Assembly (NCBI RefSeq): GCF_014203835.1
Contig: NZ_JACHJW010000001.1
Span: forward strand, 4,848,501 to 4,912,500
Source of the DNA: Micromonospora polyrhachis
Lineage (GTDB): Bacteria; Actinomycetota; Actinomycetes; Mycobacteriales; Micromonosporaceae
Reading direction: 5' to 3'
Length of the DNA: 64,000 nt
The notes beneath the pieces are model-generated. The model saw nothing but the letters and a program-made list of their open reading frames with translations, did no database searches and was not told the origin of the DNA. Below, piece after piece: positions 45,173 to 52,960 of the stretch. The position numbers and the translations under genes were made by a program. How positions within the stretch are numbered: position 1 is the stretch's first letter; every line of letters starts with the position of its first letter.

Positions 45173-45551
45173 GTCAACTGCCGCGTCCACCGCCCCGGGG
45201 GCCACACCCGTACCGGTGGAGTTGAGCGCCGAGGACGCCAAGCTGGTGATCCTGGCCCGCAGCGCGCGGGCCCGCATCAGCGCGGTCGAGGGGGCGGCAG
45301 TACGGGACCAGGACGGTCGTACCTATGCGGCCGCCAACGTGGCGCTGCCGTCGCTGACGATCACCGCGTTGCAGTTGGCCGTCGCGTCCGCGGTCGCCGC
45401 CGGTGCCACCCGGATCGAGGCGGCGGCGGTGGTCACCGAGGCGTCGACCCTGGATGGCGGCGGACACGCCGCCGTGCGGGACCTTGCCGCGGACGCGCCG
45501 ATCCACGTGGCGGCCCCGGACGGTGCCCTGCTCGGCACGGTGGTCGAATGA
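45165..45551 (+). CDS. Degenerate cytidine deaminase-like protein
   Basis: A 128-residue protein in the position where related actinobacteria have a cytidine deaminase homologue next to era. The fold is recognisable (LSAEDAKLVILARSARARIS, then AAANVALPSLTITALQLAVA), but the zinc-binding CAE and PCxxC motifs are absent. The segment LTITALQLA replaces LTICAERNA, and the protein has no cysteine at all. It is therefore not expected to deaminate cytidine, and a structural or regulatory role is possible. The ATG at 45165 has GAGGAGAGG ahead. Its stop overlaps era (ATGA). Confidence 0.8.
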   Translation: MPESTAASTAPGATPVPVELSAEDAKLVILARSARARISAVEGAAVRDQDGRTYAAANVALPSLTITALQLAVASAVAAGATRIEAAAVVTEASTLDGGGHAAVRDLAADAPIHVAAPDGALLGTVVE

Positions 45552-45579
45552 CGGGGCGCGGTGGTCGAATGACGGGACA
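45538..45579. repeat. 21-bp tandem duplication across a stop/start overlap
   Basis: Two copies (45538-45558 and 45559-45579) share 18 bases, including GGTGGTCGAATGACGGG. Each copy carries a GAATGA stop-start overlap, so era has two equivalent ATG codons (45548 and 45569) in the same context. Confidence 0.88.
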
Positions 45580-46480
45580 GCAGGGCGACTCTCCGGACGA
45601 GCAGCCATACCGGGCGGGTTTCGCGTGCTTCGTCGGCCGCCCCAACGCCGGCAAGTCCACCCTTACCAATGCGATCATCGGCCAGAAGATCGCGATCACG
45701 TCCAACAAGCCACAGACCACCCGACACGTCATCCGGGCCGTACTGCACCGGCCGAACTCGCAGCTCGTACTGGTGGACACGCCGGGACTGCACCGGCCGC
45801 GCACGCTGCTCGGCGAGCGGCTCAACGATCTGGTCCGGCAGACCTGGAGCGAGGTCGACGTGATCGGTCTCTGCATCCCGGCGAACGAGCCGATCGGGCG
45901 AGGTGACCGGTTCATCACCGGCGAGCTGGCCGAGCTGAAGGCCAAGGTGCTGGCCGTGGTGACCAAGACCGACCTGGTGGACAAGAAGCAACTGGCCGAG
46001 CAGTTGCTGGCGGTCAGCGAGCTCGGCGAGTTCGCCGCGGTGGTCCCCGTCAGCGCGCTCTCTGGGCACCAGGTCGACACGCTGGTCGAGGTGATGACCG
46101 GCTACCTGCCGCCCTCGCCGCAGCTCTATCCCGACGACATGCTGACCGACGACCCCGAGCAGGTCATGGTCGCCGAGCTGATCCGGGAAGCAGCCCTGGA
46201 GGGCGTACGCGACGAGCTGCCCCACTCCATCGCCGTCGTGGTGGAGGAGATGATTCCCGAGGGGAAGCTCATCAAGATCTATGCCGACGTGTACGTGGAG
46301 CGGCCCAGCCAGAAGGCGATCGTCATCGGGCACAGAGCCAGCCGACTCAAGGATGTCGGCATTCGGGCCCGGCGGCAGATCGAGGAGTTGCTGGGGTCCC
46401 GGATCTACCTCGACCTGCATGTCCGAGTGGCCAAGGACTGGCAGCGCGACCCGAAGCAGCTCCGTAAGCTCGGCTTCTGA
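45548..46480 (+). CDS. era: GTPase Era
   Basis: A 310-residue Era that binds 16S rRNA and aids 30S assembly. The G motifs are GRPNAGKST (residues about 29-37), DTPGL and TKTDL. The C-terminal KH domain is seen from about 210 (LPHSIAVVVEEMIPEGKLI, VIGHRASRLKDVGIRARRQI). The first ATG (45548) overlaps the upstream stop by four bases; the ATG at 45569 arises from the tandem duplication and would shorten the protein by seven residues. Confidence 0.96.
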   Translation: MTGRGGRMTGQQGDSPDEQPYRAGFACFVGRPNAGKSTLTNAIIGQKIAITSNKPQTTRHVIRAVLHRPNSQLVLVDTPGLHRPRTLLGERLNDLVRQTWSEVDVIGLCIPANEPIGRGDRFITGELAELKAKVLAVVTKTDLVDKKQLAEQLLAVSELGEFAAVVPVSALSGHQVDTLVEVMTGYLPPSPQLYPDDMLTDDPEQVMVAELIREAALEGVRDELPHSIAVVVEEMIPEGKLIKIYADVYVERPSQKAIVIGHRASRLKDVGIRARRQIEELLGSRIYLDLHVRVAKDWQRDPKQLRKLGF

Positions 46481-46839
46481 CCCGGCCGGGGGCGGCTCCG
46501 GCGCTCGCCGCTCGATCGCGACATGCCATGAGTCGCTGACTGATCGCTCGGCTCACCGCCCCCGTGCCCGGGCCAGCTCCACCACTACGGACGCGGCGTC
46601 GGCGGGGACGATCTCGGCGAGTTGCCGGCAGAGCGGGTCCGCGCTTGGCGCGATCGCGCGCGGGAGGCTCCTCATACCATGGCAGGAGTACGACCCGAGG
46701 CTGCCCCTGAGGGCAGCAGCCGGGTGACATGGGGTGGAAGACAGGGGCGTCCTGGTGCGGCGCGAGCATCGACCAAAGTTGGCCGGTCGCCGACCGGTGG
46801 CCGCATCGCCAGCTCCGGCTGGTTAGTAGGTTTCGCCAG
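46481..46839. other. Intergenic region between era and the histidine kinase
   Basis: These 359 bp hold no established gene. The strongest coding-like feature is a 40-codon minus-strand frame (46553-46675). The left end has a short GC-rich CCGGCCGGGGGCGG run after the era stop. The plus-strand frame extending upstream from 46840 lacks homology-like sequence and was not accepted. Confidence 0.45.
46553..46675 (-). CDS. Candidate small protein, 40 residues
   Basis: A minus-strand frame from ATG 46675 to TGA 46553, reading MRSLPRAIAPSADPLCRQLA and ending in VVVELARARGR. Third codon positions are almost all G or C, as in real genes here, and the amphipathic C-terminal part could form a helix. No good ribosome site is seen and I recognise no family, so this is a candidate only. 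Confidence 0.3.
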   Translation of the reverse strand: MRSLPRAIAPSADPLCRQLAEIVPADAASVVVELARARGR

Positions 46840-47991
46840 GTGGACAATCAGCGGTCTACCCGGGACCTGATCGCCAGCCTGCGGTACGCGTTCGCCATCG
46901 CCGGGGTCGGTGTGTTCTTCGCCCTCGGTGCACGTGCCTCCGACCCGGCCGACGACTATCCCCCACTCGTCCTGGAACTGGCGGTGCTCGCGGTGGTCAG
47001 CACCGGCCTGACACTCTGCCGGCGGCGGCGGGGACTGGTCCCGTGCACCCTGGTGCTGGTCCCGGTCAGCATGATCTTCGCCGGCGTGATCGGCGCGGTC
47101 ATGCTGGGCCTGCTGGCGATCGCCGTACGTCGCTCCTGGCCGGTCGCCGCCGCAGTGGGTGGGGTGCACATGAGCATCCTCACCGTCGTCTTCTGGCTGA
47201 CCACCGAAGATCCACGGGCCTTCTGGGAGACGGTGGTCGTCTTCCTGGCGCTGGACGCCGCGTTGATTACCTCCGGGATGTTCGTCCGCTCGCAGCGGCT
47301 CCTCGTCCACTCGCTGCGGGAGCGGGCCCGTGATGCCGAGGAGCAGCAGCGGCTCCGGGTGGAGGAGGCCCGACACCTGGAACGCGAGCGGTTGGCCCGG
47401 GAGATGCACGACGTGCTCGCCCACCGGATCTCCCTGCTGGCCGTGCATGCCGGTGCGCTGGAGTTTCGCCGGGACGCCTCGGCCGAGGAGCGGCACGCGG
47501 CCGGGGTCATCCGGCAGAGCGCCTACGATGCCCTGGAGGATCTGCGGGAGGTGATCGGCATGCTGCGGGCGGAGCAGGACACGTCCGTCGTCGAGCGGCC
47601 GCAACCCACCCTCAACGACCTGCCGGCGCTTGTGGAGCAGGCCCGCCAGGCCGGGGCACCGGTCACCCTGGACAACCGGATCGCTGCACCGTCCCAGGTG
47701 CCGACCGGTCTCGGCCGGCACGTGTACCGGATCGTCCAGGAGGGCCTGACCAACGCGCGCAAACACGCTCCGGGCGCCCAGGTGTGGGTGACGGTCGAGG
47801 CGTCCGGAGCGAAGGGTCTGCGCGTGGAGGTCCGCAACCGGCTGCCGGCCGGGGGCACGGCCACGGAGATTCCGGGTACGGGCACCGGGCTCATCGGCCT
47901 GCGCGAACGGGTCGACCTGGTCGGTGGACGGCTGGAACACGCTCGTACGCCGGACGGCGAGTTCCAGCTCCGGGCCTGGTTGCCACGGTGA
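46840..47991 (+). CDS. Sensor histidine kinase (NarL/HisKA_3 type)
   Basis: A 383-residue sensor kinase. Four to six membrane helices fill the first 150 residues with no large extracellular domain. The HisKA_3 dimer helix follows, with the phosphorylated histidine in AREMHDVLAHRISLLAVHAG. The ATPase domain has an N box (VQEGLTNARKHAPG) and a G box (GTGTGLIGLRERV). It probably senses a membrane signal and passes phosphate to the LuxR-type regulator encoded next, whose GTG overlaps this stop. The GTG at 46840 is chosen because the membrane domain starts soon after. Confidence 0.88.
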   Translation: MDNQRSTRDLIASLRYAFAIAGVGVFFALGARASDPADDYPPLVLELAVLAVVSTGLTLCRRRRGLVPCTLVLVPVSMIFAGVIGAVMLGLLAIAVRRSWPVAAAVGGVHMSILTVVFWLTTEDPRAFWETVVVFLALDAALITSGMFVRSQRLLVHSLRERARDAEEQQRLRVEEARHLERERLAREMHDVLAHRISLLAVHAGALEFRRDASAEERHAAGVIRQSAYDALEDLREVIGMLRAEQDTSVVERPQPTLNDLPALVEQARQAGAPVTLDNRIAAPSQVPTGLGRHVYRIVQEGLTNARKHAPGAQVWVTVEASGAKGLRVEVRNRLPAGGTATEIPGTGTGLIGLRERVDLVGGRLEHARTPDGEFQLRAWLPR

Positions 47992-48647
47992 CCGCCACGA
48001 CACCCGTACGAGTGCTCATCGTCGACGACGACGCCTTGGTCCGCGCCGGCCTGGCCATGATGTTGCGCGGGTTCGACGGGATCGAGGTGGTCGGGCAGGT
48101 GGCCGACGGCACCGAGGTCGTACCGGCGGTCAACCAGCACCGACCCGATGTCGTGCTGATGGACATCCGGATGCCGCAGCTGGACGGACTCGCGGCGACC
48201 GAACACCTGCGGGCCCGACGTGACCCGCCAGAGGTGATCATCCTTACCACCTTCGACACGGACACCCACATCCAGCGTGCGATGCGAGCCGGCGCGAGTG
48301 GTTTCCTGCTCAAGCACACACCCCCGCCGCAGATCGCCCATGCCATCCGGCTGGTCGCCTCGGGTGAGCCGATGCTCTCGCCCGAGGTGCTGCGCCGGAT
48401 GATGGGCTACGTTGCCCAGTCGAGCGTCGATCCCCGGCGGGACCGGGCCCGGCAGATGCTGGCGCTGCTGAGCAGTCGGGAGCGGGAGGTGGCCGTGTTG
48501 GTCGGTCAGGGGCGGACCAACAGCGAGATCGGCAGGGAACTGTTGATGAGCGTGGCCACCGTCAAGGCCTACGTGTCCCGGATCCTGGCCAAGCTCGATC
48601 TCAACAACCGGGTGCAGATCGCGCTGCTGGTGCACGACTCCCGCTGA
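47988..48647 (+). CDS. NarL/LuxR-type response regulator
   Basis: A 219-residue regulator. The receiver domain has the acidic pocket VDDD, the phospho-acceptor in LMDIRMPQLDG (D near 56) and the lysine in GFLLKHT. The LuxR-type HTH is at the C-terminus (LLSSREREVAVLVGQGRTNS, EIGRELLMSVATVKAYVSRI). It is the partner of the kinase encoded just upstream (GTGA overlap). The target genes are unknown. It is convergent with the DinB-like gene at 34 bp. Confidence 0.92.
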   Translation: MTATTPVRVLIVDDDALVRAGLAMMLRGFDGIEVVGQVADGTEVVPAVNQHRPDVVLMDIRMPQLDGLAATEHLRARRDPPEVIILTTFDTDTHIQRAMRAGASGFLLKHTPPPQIAHAIRLVASGEPMLSPEVLRRMMGYVAQSSVDPRRDRARQMLALLSSREREVAVLVGQGRTNSEIGRELLMSVATVKAYVSRILAKLDLNNRVQIALLVHDSR

Positions 48648-48680
48648 TCTTCGTTCTGACACCCCCAACGGCCAACCCCG

Positions 48681-49109
48681 TCAGGCGGTCTCGTTGGGTC
48701 GCCGACCGAGGTAGCAGAGCAGGATCTCGACGTGATCGGCGGCGGCGCTCGGCTCGATGGACGGTGCGTAGACGCCGTATGCCCGCAGTGGTTCGACGAG
48801 CCTGGTGGCGACGGCCATCAGCGGCCGGGCCATCCCCGGGGTCAGCGGTGACGGTTGGCCGGAGGCGATAGCGATGTCCCACGCGTGCACTGCCGCGTCC
48901 AGCGCGCACGCGCCGGCACCGAGCCATGCCGGCATCGCGCCCTGCGGGAGCGGGGTCGGCACCTGCGGCGCGTCGTCGTCGATGGTCGCCCACGCGTCGG
49001 CCGAGGCCGCCACGGCTCGGTCCACCACGGTCGACGGATCCTCGGTCAACTGGCCGGAGGGGGCGAACGGGTCCTCCGACGGCCCGGCCGACCAGCCCCC
49101 AGCCGGCAT
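48681..49109 (-). CDS. TIGR03086-like (DinB/maleylpyruvate isomerase fold) protein, N-terminally short
   Basis: A 142-residue protein matching the C-terminal two-thirds of TIGR03086-type proteins: GACALDAAVHAWDIAIASGQ, followed by LTPGMARPL and, at the end, VEILLCYLGRRP. Family members are about 190 residues and start with a helical segment carrying TPCxxW and a metal-ligand histidine; that part is missing. The second metal-site histidine in AVHAWD remains. The ATG at 49109 overlaps the stop of the upstream DUF4097 gene (TGATG). It may be a truncated remnant kept in translation by coupling, or a shortened functional variant. Confidence 0.6.
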   Translation of the reverse strand: MPAGGWSAGPSEDPFAPSGQLTEDPSTVVDRAVAASADAWATIDDDAPQVPTPLPQGAMPAWLGAGACALDAAVHAWDIAIASGQPSPLTPGMARPLMAVATRLVEPLRAYGVYAPSIEPSAAADHVEILLCYLGRRPNETA

Positions 49110-49900
49110 CAGCGCTGCCTGATTGTCACGCCCCCGCTACCCGCCTCCACGTCGAGTTGGTCGGTGGCGCTGGGGTCGTGCGGCACGCTGACGTTCTTGT
49201 CTCCCGATCCGGTGCTGACGGTCACCCGGTAACTACCCGACGGCACCACCAGTTCGACCTCACCGCTTGAGGTGAACGCACGTACCGACGCGACCGTCTC
49301 CAGCGTCACCGAGATGGCACCCGATCCCGTCTCGACATCGACCTTCCCCCCGCCGAGTCTCCGTCCGGTGATCTCGCCGGAACCCGTCAGGGCCGTCACC
49401 GCGCCCTTGATGTCGCGGACGGTGATGTCGCCCGAGCCGGTTTCGGCCCGTACCGTGCCGGACGCCCCGTTGATGTCGACCGCGCCGGAACCGACCTTGA
49501 TGTCGACCGTGCCGACCCGGGTGAGGAGCACCTCGCCCGAGCCGTTCTCGCCCCGGACCGAGACTCCCTCAGGGGCGAGGATGTCATAGGAGACGCTGCA
49601 CTGCCGGCCACAGTCGGCGTCCAGGGTCAGCTCGGTGCCGTCGATCCGGTAGGCCCCGGTGGTGCGCGGTTCCCCACCGCGATAGCGCACCACCCGCTTG
49701 ATCTGCACGTGGGAGACCGGGCCGGTGTTCACCACGACATCGCCGGAGCCACCACGGGTGACGATGATCTGCGTGACCTTGACTTCCTCGGTGTTGTCGA
49801 AGTCGAGCCGGCTCTCCGCCAGGGAGTCGCAGCCGGAGAGGGCGATCAGGGCGAGCACGCCCGCTGCCACGGTTGTCGTCATGATTCGAGGAAGAGCCAT
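49109..49900 (-). CDS. DUF4097 (putative adhesin) lipoprotein
   Basis: A 263-residue lipoprotein. The signal peptide ends in LIALSGC, a lipobox. The rest is a DUF4097 beta-helix made of many short turns with a GSGxVxV pattern (for example VKVGSGAVDINGASGTVRAE). Such proteins are called putative adhesins from fold alone. The ATG at 49900 is chosen because the signal peptide begins there; ATG at 49882 is also possible. Its last base overlaps the start of the truncated DinB-like gene. Confidence 0.82.
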   Translation of the reverse strand: MALPRIMTTTVAAGVLALIALSGCDSLAESRLDFDNTEEVKVTQIIVTRGGSGDVVVNTGPVSHVQIKRVVRYRGGEPRTTGAYRIDGTELTLDADCGRQCSVSYDILAPEGVSVRGENGSGEVLLTRVGTVDIKVGSGAVDINGASGTVRAETGSGDITVRDIKGAVTALTGSGEITGRRLGGGKVDVETGSGAISVTLETVASVRAFTSSGEVELVVPSGSYRVTVSTGSGDKNVSVPHDPSATDQLDVEAGSGGVTIRQR

Positions 49901-50091
49901 GTGCGGCACGCTACGGGTGCCGGCCGATCGTCGCATCAGGGAATAGCCGGTGCCCGACCCTGGGCGGACCCTGAGAACGTCTCGGGGTCGACGTACGGTG
50001 TGCGCGATCTTTCGCCGATGTCGTTCGGGCAACGCCACAACAGGGGGACCAGGGTGCGGCCGATGAATCGCCGAGGGGAGAGAATAGGCGG

Positions 50092-50922
50092 ATGCCCGGA
50101 TACCGCCGACAGCTCTACCGCGACGACGCGGTGGTGCTCCGGGTACAGAAGCTCGGCGAGTCCGATCGGATCATCACCCTGCTGACCCGCCGGCACGGTC
50201 GGCTCCGGGCGGTCGCCCGAGGGGTACGTCGTACCAGTTCGCGGTTCGGGGCCCGGCTGGAACCGTTCGGCCACGTCGACCTGCAACTCGCCGGCGATCC
50301 GCAGGGCAACGTCGGCAGCTCCCTGCACACGATCAGCCAGGTCGAGGGCATCGACCTGTACGGCAAGCGGTTCCTGGGCGACTATCCCCGGTACACGGCG
50401 GCCAGCGCCATCGCCGAGACCGCCGAGCGGCTCACCCCGGTCGAACGGGAACCGTCCCTGCGGCTCTTCCAGCTCACCCTGGGCGCACTGCGATCGCTTG
50501 CCGACGGCAGCCACGCCAGCACCCTGGTGCTCGACGCGTACCTGCTGCGCGGCATGGCGCTGGCCGGCTGGGCCCCGGCCCTGGTCAACTGCGCTGTCTG
50601 CGGTACGCCGGGCCGGCACCGGGCGTTCTCCGTACCGGCTGGGGGGTGTGTCTGCCCGGACTGTCGCCCACCCGGCGCGGCCCATCCGGCACCGGCCACC
50701 ATCGACCTGATGTCCGCCCTCACCACCGGCGACTGGCGGATCGCCGATGCGGCTGAGCAGGGCAACCGGCGGGAATGTAGTGGGCTGGTGGCGGCGCACC
50801 TGCAGTGGCATCTGGAGCGCGCGTTACGCTCCCTGCCGCTGGTCGATCGGGACGGACCGCCCATACCACCGACCGATCGGTCCGCCGGCCACCGTCCGGT
50901 TCCCGGACCAGGGGCGCAGTGA
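50092..50922 (+). CDS. recO: DNA repair protein RecO
   Basis: A 276-residue RecO, which loads RecA with RecR during gap repair. The OB fold is at the N-terminus (YRRQLYRDDAVVLRVQKLGE, SDRIITLLTRRHGRLRAVAR). The zinc-type cysteines lie in NCAVCGTPGRH and GGCVCPDC, and the C-terminal helices follow. The ATG at 50092 begins MPGYRRQLYRD. It is followed by uppS after 31 bp, as in mycobacteria. Confidence 0.95.
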   Translation: MPGYRRQLYRDDAVVLRVQKLGESDRIITLLTRRHGRLRAVARGVRRTSSRFGARLEPFGHVDLQLAGDPQGNVGSSLHTISQVEGIDLYGKRFLGDYPRYTAASAIAETAERLTPVEREPSLRLFQLTLGALRSLADGSHASTLVLDAYLLRGMALAGWAPALVNCAVCGTPGRHRAFSVPAGGCVCPDCRPPGAAHPAPATIDLMSALTTGDWRIADAAEQGNRRECSGLVAAHLQWHLERALRSLPLVDRDGPPIPPTDRSAGHRPVPGPGAQ

Positions 50923-50953
50923 CGGGTGTGAGTCCACGTGAGGGGAATGCAGC

Positions 50954-51796
50954 ATGATCCGATCGATGGTCGGCGGTAGCCGGCGACAGCCGACGCCACC
51001 CACGCCGCACCCGTCCGGTGCCCGGCCGCCGGCGCTGCCCGTCGATGCCAAACCCCGGCATGTCGCCGTGGTCATGGACGGCAACGGACGCTGGGCCAAG
51101 CAGCGTGGCCTGCCCCGGACCAAGGGGCACGAGGCGGGGGAGTTCTCCCTCTTCGACACCATCGAAGGCGCGATCGAGCTGGGCATTCCCTACCTGTCGG
51201 CGTATGCCTTCTCCACTGAGAACTGGCGGCGCTCGCCCGAGGAGGTGCGCTTCCTGATGGGCTTCAACCGGGACGTCATCCGCCGCCGCCGGGACCAGTT
51301 GGTCGATCTGGGCGTACGGGTGGTCTGGTCGGGGCGGGCCGGTCGGCTGTGGAAGAGTGTGATCTCCGAGTTGCAGACCGCCGAGGAGATGTCGCGGGGC
51401 AATTCGACCCTGACGTTGCAGTTCTGCGTGAACTACGGCGGGCAGGCCGAGATCGCCGACGCCGCCGCCGCGATCGCCCGGGACGTGGCCGCCGGCAGGA
51501 TCGATCCGGACAAGGTCAACGAGAAGACGATCTCGCGGTACCTCTACCACCCGGAGGTGCCCCCGGTGGACCTCTTCCTGCGCCCCTCCGGCGAGCAGCG
51601 GATCTCCAACTTCCTGCTCTGGCAGAGCGCGTACGCCGAACTGGTCTATCTGGACACCCTCTGGCCGGACTTCGACCGTCGGCACCTCTGGTACGCCTGC
51701 GAGCTGTACGCCCAGCGTGATCGCCGGTTCGGGGGCGCGTTGCCCAACCCGGTCGCCCCCGCCCCGGCATCGGGATGGGCGTCGGCGGAGAGCTGA
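50954..51796 (+). CDS. uppS: Isoprenyl (decaprenyl) diphosphate synthase, UppS family
   Basis: A 280-residue cis-prenyltransferase that builds the polyprenyl carrier lipid for cell-wall synthesis. The catalytic region [20 protein letters not shown] is near residue 36, then [13 protein letters not shown], and the substrate-binding [20 protein letters not shown]. The product length (C50 or C55) cannot be read from sequence; the mycobacterial counterpart at this locus makes decaprenyl diphosphate. The first 30 residues are a variable Pro/Arg-rich extension. Confidence 0.95.
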   Translation: MIRSMVGGSRRQPTPPTPHPSGARPPALPVDAKPRHVAVVMDGNGRWAKQRGLPRTKGHEAGEFSLFDTIEGAIELGIPYLSAYAFSTENWRRSPEEVRFLMGFNRDVIRRRRDQLVDLGVRVVWSGRAGRLWKSVISELQTAEEMSRGNSTLTLQFCVNYGGQAEIADAAAAIARDVAAGRIDPDKVNEKTISRYLYHPEVPPVDLFLRPSGEQRISNFLLWQSAYAELVYLDTLWPDFDRRHLWYACELYAQRDRRFGGALPNPVAPAPASGWASAES

Positions 51797-52178
51797 AACG
51801 GGTCCGCCCGCTCTGCGCCCTGCACCGTGCAGCCTGATTTATGTCGGGGGGTCAGCGCCACTGACGTGGGCCGGGGCGGGGTCGCCACCGACGTGAGCCG
51901 AGCCAGTGCGGAGATATTCGGATGCGGTGCCGGACCGGGCGGCCTATCCTGGTCGTATGCGTAACTGACGCCCTCTTCTAGCGTGTGCCGGCCCCCTGCG
52001 GGGTGGTCGTGCACCCGGGCGTCCGCATCTTCTTGTTCACCGGCCCTGGTGGTTGCGCCAGTGTGGTGACTCTTTCGATACGACGAAACGCCCGGGAGAT
52101 CCCTATCCAGCGATCTGCCCCTCGGGCGGGTCTCAGCAGACCCCCTCGGGCGGGTCTCAGCAGAGAAGGAGACACCGG
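51797..52178. other. Intergenic region between uppS and the small basic gene
   Basis: No gene is seen in these 382 bp. A possible promoter for the next gene is TTGCGC (52053-52058) with GATACG (52077-52082) at 18 bp. A 23-bp sequence is duplicated at 52118-52140 and 52142-52164, just ahead of the ribosome site. The left part has no features that I can support. Confidence 0.45.
52118..52164. repeat. 23-bp tandem duplication in a 5' leader
   Basis: CCCCTCGGGCGGGTCTCAGC plus AGA occurs twice, separated by one base. It ends just before the AGAAGGAG ribosome site of the small basic gene. Confidence 0.85.
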
Positions 52179-52451
52179 ATGGCTACCAAGCGAAAGTCCA
52201 GGACGACCCCCAGGAACAGCGGCACCGGGGCGAGCACCAGCGTGCCCCAGCCGGAATTGTCGGAGCTGAAGTTGCCGGTACCGGTCGACCTGTCGGTGCC
52301 GGTGGATCTGCCGAGCGTGGGGGATGAACCCACTGCCGGGCGAATCACACCGAAGGCCGGTCCATCCCGTCGGAGTCGGGGTGGAATCCCCGGATCGGTA
52401 CGTAACTCCAACATCGGTCGGAGCCGTCAGTACGCGTTCCGGCGTAGCTGA
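52179..52451 (+). CDS. Small basic protein of unknown function
   Basis: A 90-residue protein starting MATKRKSRTTPRNSGTG, with a LPVPVDLSVPVDLPSVGDEP middle and a basic end (RSRQYAFRRS). No known domain is recognised. The strong AGAAGGAG site nine bases ahead of ATG 52179 and the terminator just downstream support a real gene. High Lys/Arg content suggests nucleic-acid or ribosome contact, but this is only a guess. Confidence 0.6.
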   Translation: MATKRKSRTTPRNSGTGASTSVPQPELSELKLPVPVDLSVPVDLPSVGDEPTAGRITPKAGPSRRSRGGIPGSVRNSNIGRSRQYAFRRS

Positions 52452-52459
52452 GTGGGACT

Positions 52460-52495
52460 GCTGGCTGCCACGTCGATCGCGTCGTGGCAGCCAGC
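52460..52495. terminator. Bidirectional terminator
   Basis: GCTGGCTGCCACG (52460-52472) pairs perfectly with CGTGGCAGCCAGC (52483-52495) over 13 bp with a 10-nt loop, between the convergent small basic gene and the VOC gene. Confidence 0.85.
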
Positions 52496-52550
52496 CCGAC
52501 CGGCAGCCAACCCAACCGGCGACCGTTACCCGGTCGTCGGTTATCCATGA

Positions 52551-52943
52551 TCAGGCGGGACCGACCATGTCCCACCGATTGCCGGCGATGTCGAGAAAGA
52601 CGGCGACCCGACCGTAGGGCTCGATCCGTGGCTCGGTCACGAAGGTGACCTCGGCCGCCGCCATCCGTTCGTAGCTGGCATCGAAGTCGTCGACCTGGAG
52701 GAAGAAGCCGACCCGGCCGGCGACCTGGTCACCCACGACGGCGGTCTGCCGTTCACCGTCGGCACGAGCCAGCAGGATGCCCGTCTCGGCACCGGGCGGC
52801 CGGACGACGACCCACCGTTTCGGGCGACCGTCGTTGGTCAGCGACGGGGAGTCCTCGACCAACTCGAAGCCCAGGACGTCGACGAAGAACGCGATTGCCG
52901 GGTCGTACTCGGCCACGACGATGGTGAAGAGCGCGATTCGCAC
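52551..52943 (-). CDS. VOC family (glyoxalase-fold) protein
   Basis: A 130-residue vicinal-oxygen-chelate fold protein: IALFTIVVAEYDPAIAFFVD and VLGFELVEDSP at the start, GFFLQVDDFDASYERM in the middle, and FLDIAGNRWDMVGPA at the end. Such small proteins are often of unknown substrate; some bind antibiotics, others are dioxygenases. The start is GTG at 52943. It sits 17 bp after the stop of the lipoprotein gene on the same strand and may be co-transcribed with it. Confidence 0.87.
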   Translation of the reverse strand: MRIALFTIVVAEYDPAIAFFVDVLGFELVEDSPSLTNDGRPKRWVVVRPPGAETGILLARADGERQTAVVGDQVAGRVGFFLQVDDFDASYERMAAAEVTFVTEPRIEPYGRVAVFLDIAGNRWDMVGPA

Positions 52944-52960
52944 CGCCTGAGCCTAGATGG

